A stretch of DNA of 13,457 nt, from positions 1 through 13,457 of the forward strand of contig JBGQHM010000171.1 in the NCBI GenBank assembly GCA_041497995.1. Direction: 5' to 3'. The position numbers were made by a program, and so were the translations under genes. Positions 1 to 5,806 of the stretch are shown in pieces; position 1 is the first letter of the stretch, and every line of letters begins with the position of its first letter. The notes below the pieces were generated by a model. It ran no database searches. It had not been told where the DNA came from and saw only the letters and a program-made list of their open reading frames with translations. This DNA is from DATKMS01 sp041497995 (GTDB lineage Bacteria; Desulfobacterota; Binatia; HRBIN30).

Positions 1-2
1 CA

Positions 3-143
3 CGGTTGGAGCTGCAGGTGTTGTTTCGCAAGCTGGTCGAGCGCGTCGAGCACTTCGAGCTCGCCGGCCCGGTCGAACGCCTGCAATCGAGCTTCATCAG
101 CGGCATCAAGCATCTCCCGGTGCGCCTGACGCCGCGCAGGTAG
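3..143 (+). CDS. Cytochrome P450, C-terminal fragment (5' end outside window)
   Basis: The frame is open from the left edge and stops at TAG 141-143, giving 46 visible residues. The tail reads RLELQVLFRKL, then FELAGP, then SGIKHLPVRL. This is the typical ending of bacterial cytochrome P450s: the helix after the haem-ligand cysteine, then the last beta strands carrying the GIKHLPVR-like motif. The haem-binding cysteine loop and the oxygen-binding I-helix lie to the left of the window, so substrate class cannot be judged. P450s are haem monooxygenases that hydroxylate lipophilic substrates using an electron-transfer partner. The stop lies 38 bp inside the opposing oxidoreductase gene, so the two genes converge with overlapping 3' ends. 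The family call is fairly secure from the tail alone; the subfamily is unknown. Confidence 0.75.
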   Translation, partial: RLELQVLFRKLVERVEHFELAGPVERLQSSFISGIKHLPVRLTPRR

Positions 144-984
144 TGCGAGTCTGCAGCTCCGCGATCTTGTCCACACCCGCCAGCATGTCGGCCTCGGTCG
201 CGGCTCTACGAGAGACAATCAGCCGATGGACGCCGAGGTCGGCGAACCGCCGTATCGTGTCGGTGTCGAGCTTCCCGGCAGGCGTGACGCTGATCTCCAA
301 CTCTCCGAGCTCCGCTGGACGAGCGACGTCGTGGTGCGCGGCCTGCAATCCCTCGATGCAACGCGCTGTCGCGTCCACATCGAGCGCGAAGCCGTACCAG
401 CCGTTGCCGTGCTGCACGGCGCGCTGAAACGCCTCGGGTGTCCCGCCGCCGATGACAATCGGCGGATGCGGTTGCTGCACCGGGCGCGGGAGGGATTGGA
501 TGCCTTCGAAGTTCACGAATCGTCCGTGATAACGCGGTTGCGGTTGTGTCCAGATCGCCCGAATCGCTTCCAGGTACTCGACGCTGCGCGCGCCCTTGTG
601 ACTGAACGGGATGCCGAGCGCATCGAACTCCGCCTTGAGGTAGCCGATGCCGAGCCCGAAGATCAGCCGCCCGCGCGATGCAATGTCGACGCTCGCCAAC
701 TCCTTCGCCAGCACCAACGGATTGCGCTGCGGGAGGATGATGATCCCGGTCCCGAGACGGATCGTCGTGGTGCCGGCAGCGATGTATGCGAGTGCAACGG
801 CTGGGTCCAGAAACGGAGTCTCGGGTGGCACGGGAGATGGCGGAACTTGCGGGTCCGGCAAGACGACGTGCTCCCCCGTCCACACCGACTCGAGTCCGCA
901 CTGCTCCGCAGCTTGCGCCACGCGCAGCGCCACCTGCGCATCGGCACACGGTCCAAAGTTGATCCCGAAAAGTCCGAACTTCAT
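106..984 (-). CDS. LLM-class F420-dependent oxidoreductase (Rv2161c-like)
   Basis: This 292-residue protein has the luciferase-like (LLM) TIM-barrel pattern. It starts MKFGLFGINFGPCAD, followed by CGLESVWTGEHV near residues 29-40. Around residues 75-113 come RLGTGIIILPQRNPLVLAKE and the GRLIFGLGIGY segment, and near residue 175 PPIVIGGGTPEAF. This arrangement matches the subfamily usually described as probable F420-dependent oxidoreductases of the Rv2161c type, which are typically just under 300 residues. Members use coenzyme F420 or FMN for hydride transfer; the physiological substrate is generally unknown. The start is well supported: an AGGAGG sequence (plus-strand 989-994) lies four bases upstream of the ATG. 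The last ~12 residues overlap the 3' end of the P450 on the other strand. Nearness to a P450 and acyl-CoA dehydrogenases suggests degradation of lipid-like or xenobiotic compounds, but that is inference. FMN versus F420 use cannot be settled here. Confidence 0.85.
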   Translation of the reverse strand: MKFGLFGINFGPCADAQVALRVAQAAEQCGLESVWTGEHVVLPDPQVPPSPVPPETPFLDPAVALAYIAAGTTTIRLGTGIIILPQRNPLVLAKELASVDIASRGRLIFGLGIGYLKAEFDALGIPFSHKGARSVEYLEAIRAIWTQPQPRYHGRFVNFEGIQSLPRPVQQPHPPIVIGGGTPEAFQRAVQHGNGWYGFALDVDATARCIEGLQAAHHDVARPAELGELEISVTPAGKLDTDTIRRFADLGVHRLIVSRRAATEADMLAGVDKIAELQTRTTCAASGAPGDA

Positions 985-988
985 AGCG

Positions 989-994
989 CCTCCT
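989..994 (-). promoter_or_regulatory. Strong ribosome binding site of the LLM oxidoreductase
   Basis: The minus strand reads AGGAGG-CGCT-ATG, a near-perfect Shine-Dalgarno sequence four bases before the start codon. It fixes the N-terminus of the oxidoreductase. It lies in a gap of about 65 bp that must also hold the promoters of both this gene and the divergent cupin gene. I see no convincing -35/-10 pair there. Confidence 0.75.
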
Positions 995-1049
995 GTTCCT
1001 TTCCCGCCAACGTGATACTCTTGAACCGCTGCTAAGCAAACGCGTGCCG

Positions 1050-1373
1050 ATGAAAGCCGCGAATCTTTTCGCCGACATTCCCGCCGACCTTGCCGATGAG
1101 CTCTTTGAGTCGCTCGTTGAAACGTCGGCCTTCAAACTCGAACGCGTTGTCTCGGCTGGCCGAGCGACACCCCGCGACACGTGGTACGACCAAGAACGTG
1201 ACGAGTGGGTGATCCTGCTCAGCGGCAGCGCCGGCTTGTTGTTCGAAGGCGACGCCGAGCCACTCGTGCTCAGCCCGGGTGACTACGTTTTGCTGCGCGC
1301 CCACCACCGTCACCGCGTCGAGTGGACGGAGGACAGGACGGTTTGGCTCGCGCTGCACTACAACGGCGAGTGA
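1050..1373 (+). CDS. Small single-domain cupin protein
   Basis: This protein has 107 residues if the ATG at 1050 is used; an in-frame GTG at 1044 would add two. I prefer the ATG because MKxxNLFADIP is the usual beginning of this cupin group. There is no clear Shine-Dalgarno sequence. The beta-barrel core spans roughly residues 45-105 and includes DEWVILLSGSAGLLFEG, LSPGDYVLLRA and HHRHRVEWT. The first cupin motif lacks the canonical HxH: only a glutamate-containing DQERDEW segment stands there, while the second motif keeps a histidine cluster. Metal binding is therefore uncertain. Small cupins serve as metal-dependent enzymes or ligand sensors. The gene diverges from the LLM oxidoreductase and ends 9 bp from the convergent acyl-CoA dehydrogenase. 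No specific function can be assigned. Confidence 0.8.
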   Translation: MKAANLFADIPADLADELFESLVETSAFKLERVVSAGRATPRDTWYDQERDEWVILLSGSAGLLFEGDAEPLVLSPGDYVLLRAHHRHRVEWTEDRTVWLALHYNGE

Positions 1374-1382
1374 CGGCGCGAT

Positions 1383-2504
1383 TCACGCCGGCTCCGCTGC
1401 GATGAGCTCCCCCAGATGCACGAGGTGCGGCGTGGCCGCGCCGAGGGTGAACTCTAGCTGCTTCAGCCACAGGAAGTAGCGATGCACCGGGTAGTCGATG
1501 TCGATGCTGATACCGCCGTGGATGTGCAGCGCCGCGTGGCCGATGCGGCTGCCGCCTTCCGACGCCCAGTACTTCGCCGTATCGATCTCCTTCGCTGACG
1601 GCATGTCGTCGTGCAAGCGCGTCGCCGCTTGCCACATCGTCACGCTGACCGCTTCGTTGTCGATGTACGAGTCGGCCATGCGTTGGCCGACCGCCTGGAA
1701 CATGGCGATCGGTTTGTCGAACTGCTTGCGATTGGACGCGTACTCCGCCGTGAGGCGCACGGCCTCCTGACAGGCACCGGAAGCAATGGCGCACAACCCG
1801 GCGGTCGTGCGGTCGATGATCCAATTCAGGATCTCCGTCCCTTGCGTGATCGAACCAAGCACGTTGTCCGGCGCGATTGTTACACCCGATAGCTCCATGT
1901 GAAACTGGGCTTCCCAGTTGGTCGTTTCTTGCCGCTGCAGACTGACGCCCGTTGCCTTGGGGTCGACGAGGAACACGCCGATCTGCCCGTTGGGTGTACG
2001 CGCCGGCACGAGCACGGCAGCGGCGACGTGTGCCATGGGCACGCCCACTTTGACACCATTCAGCCGCCACGATTTGCCGTCCGGCGTTGCGGTCGTCGCC
2101 GGCAATCGGGGATCGGCACCCAACTCCGTCAGCGCCGCGGTGAGCAACGTCGTTCCGGCTGCGACGCCCGGCAGGTAGGAGCGCCGCTGCTCGGCGGAGC
2201 CAAAGCGCGCCAGCGGCAGTGCCGCCGAGACGATGGTCGGCAGCAACGGCAGGAGTGCAACGCGCCGGCCTTGCTGTTCGAGGAGCAGGCAGATGTCGAC
2301 GAAGCCGCCGCCGCTGCCGCCGACGTTCTCGGGCAACGCCGCACCGAGCAGGCCGGCTTTCGCAAACTCCGCCCACACGTCGCGGTCGTAGCGCTCGTCG
2401 CTGCGCTCGATCGCCTTGAGGCGTTCGAGCGTGCACTTGTCGCCAAGGATCTGCCCAGCCAAATCGGCGAGTGCGCGTTGTTCATCAGTCAGTGAAAAAT
2501 CCAT
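1383..2504 (-). CDS. Acyl-CoA dehydrogenase-like subunit lacking the usual catalytic glutamates
   Basis: This is a 373-residue acyl-CoA dehydrogenase (ACAD) fold protein. It starts MDFSLTDEQRALADLAG, and an AGAGGA ribosome site lies just upstream of the ATG. The FAD-contacting RKQFDKPIAMFQAVGQRMAD helix lies near residues 259-278, and HIHGGISIDIDYPVHRYF near 327-344. In short- and medium-chain ACADs the catalytic glutamate sits in a YEGT-like motif after this segment; here that place reads FTLGAAT. At the alternative helix-G position of isovaleryl/long-chain enzymes the sequence is WIIDRTTAG, with aspartate instead of glutamate. This resembles the non-catalytic partners of alpha2beta2 ACADs described for steroid side-chain oxidation in mycobacteria. 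The gene lies downstream of a second ACAD on the same strand with a 96-bp gap, and the two probably form a heterotetramer. Substrate is unknown. Confidence 0.87.
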   Translation of the reverse strand: MDFSLTDEQRALADLAGQILGDKCTLERLKAIERSDERYDRDVWAEFAKAGLLGAALPENVGGSGGGFVDICLLLEQQGRRVALLPLLPTIVSAALPLARFGSAEQRRSYLPGVAAGTTLLTAALTELGADPRLPATTATPDGKSWRLNGVKVGVPMAHVAAAVLVPARTPNGQIGVFLVDPKATGVSLQRQETTNWEAQFHMELSGVTIAPDNVLGSITQGTEILNWIIDRTTAGLCAIASGACQEAVRLTAEYASNRKQFDKPIAMFQAVGQRMADSYIDNEAVSVTMWQAATRLHDDMPSAKEIDTAKYWASEGGSRIGHAALHIHGGISIDIDYPVHRYFLWLKQLEFTLGAATPHLVHLGELIAAEPA

Positions 2505-2522
2505 TGGATCCTCTCAATGATG

Positions 2523-2604
2523 GTTGTTAGGTTGTTGGTTGCTAGTTGTTAGGCGAGAAGAGCGGAACATAACAACCCAACAACGTAACAACCTAGCAAC
2601 CTAG
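2523..2604. repeat. Inverted array of GTTGTTAG-like units between the two ACAD genes
   Basis: The left arm holds four head-to-tail units: GTTGTTAG, GTTGTTG, GTTGCTA and GTTGTTAG (2523-2552). After a 16-base spacer, the right arm holds four units in the opposite orientation, which read on the minus strand as GTTGCTAG, GTTGTTAC, GTTGTTGG and GTTGTTAT (2569-2600), plus a terminal CTAG. The arms can fold into an imperfect stem of about 33 bp. The final CTAG supplies the TAG stop codon of the upstream ACAD gene, so the element abuts or overlaps coding sequence. The composition is far less GC-rich than the surroundings. It could act as a terminator, mRNA stabiliser or dispersed repeat; the sequence alone does not decide. 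Confidence 0.7.
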
Positions 2605-3782
2605 AATCTCGGCATCACTGGCATGCTCAGGCCGAACAGCGCGATGAGGTCGCGTTGCATCTCGTTGGTACCTCCACCGAAGGTCAGGATGTGGATGGAG
2701 CGCAACATGAACCCGATGCGGCCGCGGATCGCGGCATCCGGTGAGCCGGAGCGGAACGTGCCCGCCGGCCCGAGGATCTCCAGCATCAGCCGAATCGCTT
2801 CGAGATAGAACTCGGTGCCGAACACTTTGATCGTCGACGCGTGCGCCGGGTTGAGCGGCTGGTTCTGCTCCGCGCCCCACGCGACTTTGAAATTCATGAG
2901 GCGGAGAAAGTCGAGGCGGGCATACACGCGGGCGAGGTTGAGCTGCACCCACGGCTGGTCGATGACCCGCCGGCCATCGGACAGCTTCATCTGCTTGGCC
3001 CAGCGCACGACCTCCTCGAAGTGCCCTTCGATCATCCCCGAGCTGCACAGCGTCACGCGCTCGTGGTTCAGTTGGTTGACGATCAGCTTCCAGCCGCCGT
3101 TCAGCTTGCCCACCAGGTTGCCAGCCGGCACACGGACATCGTCGTAGAAGGTCTGGTTGGTGTTGAGCTCGCCCATGTTCTTGATCGGCGCGCAGCGGAA
3201 GCCAGGCGTCTCACGCGGCACGATGATCATCGAGATGCCCTTGTGCTTCGGCGCCTCCGGATCGGTGCGTACGGCGAGCCAGATGTAGTCGGCGTCCGTC
3301 GCCAAGCTCGTGAACGTCTTCTGGCCGTTGATCACCCAGAAGTCCCCGTCGCGGATGGCACGACACTGCAACGACGCCAGATCGGTGCCGGCGTTCGGCT
3401 CGGTATAGCCAATGGCGAAGTGGATCTCGCCCTTGAGGATCTTCGGCAGGAAAAAGTTCTTCTGTTCGTCCGTACCGAACTGCATGATTGTTGGGGCTAC
3501 GGAGTTCACGGTCAACATCGGCACCGGCGCGCCGGCGCGCATCGACTCGTCGAAGAAGATGAACTGCTCGATCGGCGTCATGCCGCGGCCGCCGTACTCC
3601 TTCGGCCAGCCGATGCCGAGCCAGCCGTCGGCGCCCATCTGCCGCACGACCTTGCGGACCACGGGTCCGACACCCTCACTGCGCCCGACCTCTTCGCGGA
3701 TCTCCGGCGTGAGCAGCTTCTGGTAGTAGGCACGCAGCTCCTGCCGGAGCGCCTCGTGCTCGGGACTGTATGCAAGCTTCAT
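2601..3782 (-). CDS. Acyl-CoA dehydrogenase, catalytic subunit with helix-G glutamate
   Basis: This protein has 393 residues from the ATG at 3780-3782. An upstream in-frame TTG at 3800 is rejected because GGAGGAA stands immediately before the ATG. ACAD landmarks are GWPKEYGGRGMTPIEQ (residues 58-73), the FAD/substrate loop YTEPNAGTDLASL (126-138), INGQKTFTS (151-159), and FGGGTNEMQRDLIA near 368-381. The YEGT glutamate is replaced by glycine, but NQLNHERV (236-243) carries Glu241 at the helix-G position used by isovaleryl- and steroid-type dehydrogenases. The predicted reaction is FAD-dependent alpha,beta-dehydrogenation of an acyl-CoA, with electrons passed to electron-transfer flavoprotein. 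It is the first gene of a minus-strand pair with the glutamate-less ACAD. A branched or polycyclic CoA ester is my inference for the substrate. Confidence 0.9.
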   Translation of the reverse strand: MKLAYSPEHEALRQELRAYYQKLLTPEIREEVGRSEGVGPVVRKVVRQMGADGWLGIGWPKEYGGRGMTPIEQFIFFDESMRAGAPVPMLTVNSVAPTIMQFGTDEQKNFFLPKILKGEIHFAIGYTEPNAGTDLASLQCRAIRDGDFWVINGQKTFTSLATDADYIWLAVRTDPEAPKHKGISMIIVPRETPGFRCAPIKNMGELNTNQTFYDDVRVPAGNLVGKLNGGWKLIVNQLNHERVTLCSSGMIEGHFEEVVRWAKQMKLSDGRRVIDQPWVQLNLARVYARLDFLRLMNFKVAWGAEQNQPLNPAHASTIKVFGTEFYLEAIRLMLEILGPAGTFRSGSPDAAIRGRIGFMLRSIHILTFGGGTNEMQRDLIALFGLSMPVMPRF

Positions 3783-3785
3783 CTG

Positions 3786-3792
3786 TTCCTCC
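3786..3792 (-). promoter_or_regulatory. Ribosome binding site deciding the ACAD start
   Basis: The minus strand reads GGAGGAA-CAG-ATG. This places a strong Shine-Dalgarno core five bases before the ATG at 3782 and rules against the earlier TTG at 3800, which would put this site inside the coding sequence. Confidence 0.75.
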
Positions 3793-4080
3793 GAATGCAA
3801 AAGCGCAGGGCTTCACTTAGACGAACACCCGCCCCGTTGTCGAGATGCACCGGCGCCGCCGCTTAGTACACCTCGGTCATGGGAACAGGAACGAGGCCGG
3901 TGAAGTAGATGCTGACGCTCCTACAGTACCCACCTGGCTCGGTCGGCTTGCATGTGCTCTCCTCCGCTACCGCAGCTGCCCAACGTGCACTGGTACGGCA
4001 AGGCCCCGTCGGATGGCTCTGGCAGAATACGTTGGGTGACTGTCATTGCAGCCAACTGACAGCCGCGTCATACTCGCAAC
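3793..4080. other. Divergent intergenic region between ACAD pair and GlxA-type regulator
   Basis: About 290 bp separate the ACAD ribosome site from the regulator start. It must contain the promoters for both directions, but I see no convincing -35/-10 pair. A minus-strand frame ending at the TAA near 3864 reads IYFTGLVPVPMTEVY at its C-terminus and is open for about 60 codons. It has no usable start codon and its upstream part does not look like a protein, so I do not call it a gene. There is no recognisable tRNA or hairpin terminator. AraC-type regulators often bind near their own promoter, so operators may lie here. Confidence 0.4.
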
Positions 4081-5103
4081 ATGCCGCCCCGCAGCAGCAA
4101 GACACGCAAGACCACCGAGCCGCGCCGCATCGCGATCGTTGCGTTCCCCAACCTACAAGTGCTCGACGTCACGGGCCCGCACGAAGTGTTTGCGCGGACG
4201 GCGCGCTGGCTGTGCGAACAGGGCCGGCGTACCGATCTCGCGTACACGACGGAGCTGCTCGCGACTGCGCCAGGCGTGATCGCTGCATCGTCCGGGCTCC
4301 GCTTGGTCGTCGACCGCCCCTTGCACGAAGTACGCGGATCAATCGACACGCTGCTCGTCGCGGGCGGCACCGGCACGCCCGCCGCCATGCAGGATCAGAC
4401 GTTACTGCGTTGGTTGCGGCGCGTTGCCCCGCGCGTGCGTCGGCTGGGGTCGGTGTGCACGGGGGCTTTCATCCTGGCTGAAGCCGGATTGCTGAACGGC
4501 CGGCGCGCCACCACCCACTGGGGATCGTGCGCTGCGATGGCGCGGCGCTACCCGCACGTCACGGTCGACGCCGACCCCATCTTCGTGCGCGACGGCAATG
4601 TATACACGTCCGCCGGCGTTACCGCGGGCATGGATCTCGCGCTGGCGATGGTGGAAGAGGATCACGGCCGCGAGGTGGCGTTGCAGGTCGCGCGCGAGCT
4701 GGTGCTGTTCCTGCGCCGGCCGGGCGGGCAGTCGCAGTTCAGCAGCCAGCTGGCGGTGCAGGCGGCGGATCGCGAACCGCTGCGCGAGCTGCAGGCATGG
4801 ATCGCGGACCACGTCGGCGACGATCTGTCGGTGCCGGCGCTGGCGGAGCGTGTCGCCATGAGCCCGCGCAACTTCGCGCGGGTGTTCACACGCGAGGTCG
4901 GGGTCACGCCGGCTCGCTTCGTCGAGACCGCACGTGTTGAGGTGGCACGCCGGCGTCTCGAAGAGTCAAGCAACGGCGTCGACGCCGTCGCAGCGCAGTG
5001 CGGCTTCGGCACGGCCGAGTCGATGCGGCGTACCTTCCTGCGCCACTTGCACGTGCCGCCGAGCGCCTATCGGCACCGCTTCACCAGCGCGGCCCTTCAT
5101 TGA
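4081..5103 (+). CDS. GlxA/FtrA-type regulator: DJ-1/PfpI-like domain plus AraC HTH
   Basis: This 340-residue protein has two domains. Residues ~16-195 form a DJ-1/PfpI (class I amidotransferase-like) fold, with IAIVAFPNLQVLDVTGPHEV at the start, LLVAGGTGTP near 91-100 and the nucleophile-elbow SVCTGAFILAEAGLL at 124-138. Asp29 and Cys126 occupy the positions used by catalytic members. Residues ~236-337 form an AraC-type DNA-binding domain with two helix-turn-helix units, including LSVPALAERVAMSPRNFARV and the signature TARVEVARRRLEES followed by CGFGTAESMRRTF. Such regulators usually activate adjacent catabolic genes when the DJ-1-like domain senses a ligand. The gene lies 23 bp upstream of a stand-alone DJ-1 enzyme and is probably cotranscribed with it. 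No good Shine-Dalgarno sequence precedes the ATG. Family assignment is secure; the inducer is unknown. Confidence 0.92.
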   Translation: MPPRSSKTRKTTEPRRIAIVAFPNLQVLDVTGPHEVFARTARWLCEQGRRTDLAYTTELLATAPGVIAASSGLRLVVDRPLHEVRGSIDTLLVAGGTGTPAAMQDQTLLRWLRRVAPRVRRLGSVCTGAFILAEAGLLNGRRATTHWGSCAAMARRYPHVTVDADPIFVRDGNVYTSAGVTAGMDLALAMVEEDHGREVALQVARELVLFLRRPGGQSQFSSQLAVQAADREPLRELQAWIADHVGDDLSVPALAERVAMSPRNFARVFTREVGVTPARFVETARVEVARRRLEESSNGVDAVAAQCGFGTAESMRRTFLRHLHVPPSAYRHRFTSAALH

Positions 5104-5114
5104 GTACCGCAGAC

Positions 5115-5120
5115 AAGGAG
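5115..5120 (+). promoter_or_regulatory. Ribosome binding site of the DJ-1/PfpI enzyme gene
   Basis: AAGGAG followed by AGAGAC and ATG at 5127 gives six-base spacing. It selects ATG 5127 rather than the in-frame ATG at 4998, which would lie deep inside the regulator gene. Confidence 0.75.
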
Positions 5121-5126
5121 AGAGAC

Positions 5127-5720
5127 ATGGCCACTACGACCGGTATTCTGATCTTCGATGACGCTGAGGAGTTGGACTTCGTCGGCCCGTGGGAGGTGTT
5201 CACCAGTGCGGCGAAGTTCAGCGATGGCAATCGCGTCGTGACCGTTGCCGAGGAGCAACGTCCAATCGTCTGCGCGAAGGGCTTGCGGGTTCTGCCCGAT
5301 TGCACTTTCGCCGAGGCGCCGACGCTCGACGTTGTCCTCGTACCGGGCGGCCTCGGGACGCGTACCCAGGTAAACAATCCCGCGTTGATCGGCTGGCTAC
5401 GCGCGGCAGGCGCGCGCTGCACATGGGTCACCAGTGTGTGCACGGGGGCACTGCTGCTGCACGAGGCGGGGTTCGCCAAGGGCAAGCGGGTGACGACGCA
5501 CTGGAGCTTCATCGAAGCCCTGCGGAGCCGGTCCGACGTCACCGTCCTCGAAGGGACGCGCTACGTGCGCGACGGCAATGTCGTCACGTCGGCCGGCGTG
5601 TCGGCCGGTATCGATATGGCGCTGTGGTTGGTCGGGCAACTGCAAGGGGTGGACTGCGCACGCATGGTGCAGCACCAGATCGAGTACAACCCTGCGCCGC
5701 CGTATGCAGCGGACGTGTAG
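5127..5720 (+). CDS. DJ-1/PfpI family protein, isonitrile hydratase-like
   Basis: This is a 197-residue, single-domain DJ-1/PfpI protein. The signature ELDFVGPWEVF puts Asp at residue 17, LVPGGLGTRT spans residues 71-80, and the nucleophile elbow SVCTGALLLHEAG has Cys105 and Thr106. It continues with KRVTTHW, VRDGNVVTSAGVSAGIDMAL and ends QIEYNPAPPY. This order, including the Asp/Cys/Thr set and the EYxPAPP ending, resembles isonitrile hydratase (InhA) of Pseudomonas, which hydrates isocyanides to N-substituted formamides. Many annotated relatives have untested activity, so the substrate is inferred. It is somewhat shorter than InhA. It follows the GlxA-type regulator by 23 bp with a good ribosome site, which makes an enzyme plus dedicated-regulator pair likely. 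Tandem similarity to the regulator's N-domain suggests common descent by duplication. Confidence 0.88.
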   Translation: MATTTGILIFDDAEELDFVGPWEVFTSAAKFSDGNRVVTVAEEQRPIVCAKGLRVLPDCTFAEAPTLDVVLVPGGLGTRTQVNNPALIGWLRAAGARCTWVTSVCTGALLLHEAGFAKGKRVTTHWSFIEALRSRSDVTVLEGTRYVRDGNVVTSAGVSAGIDMALWLVGQLQGVDCARMVQHQIEYNPAPPYAADV

Positions 5721-5754
5721 GGCCTGCGGCCAGCGTCACTTCTATGGCCCGCTC

Positions 5755-5806
5755 CCCGATGGGTCGCTGCAGGCTTCCAAGTCCGACAGGCTGCTATCCC
5801 ATCGGG
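5755..5806. terminator. Possible bidirectional terminator (inverted repeat) between convergent genes
   Basis: CCCGATGGG at 5755-5763 is exactly complementary to CCCATCGGG at 5798-5806. The 9-bp stem has a 34-base intervening segment. It lies between the DJ-1 gene and the convergent aldo-keto reductase, and the right arm overlaps the last codons of the latter. There is no U-tract on either strand and the loop is long, so a terminator role is only tentative. Confidence 0.3.

Noticed and set aside
206..2436. Long frames opposite or overlapping the LLM, cupin and ACAD genes (such as 206-1180 minus, 226-1035 plus and 1270-2436 minus)
   Set aside because: They are Arg/Ala-rich low-information translations in other frames of well-supported genes, without ribosome sites or domains.
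2519..2604. CRISPR array
   Set aside because: The units are only 7-8 bases, abut each other without spacers, and face in two orientations. No cas gene is nearby.
3862..4047. Minus-strand frame ending IYFTGLVPVPMTEVY
   Set aside because: The ending looks protein-like, but there is no in-frame start codon except a Met near the end. The upstream part is Cys-rich and unlike a known family. At best it is a decayed 3' fragment.
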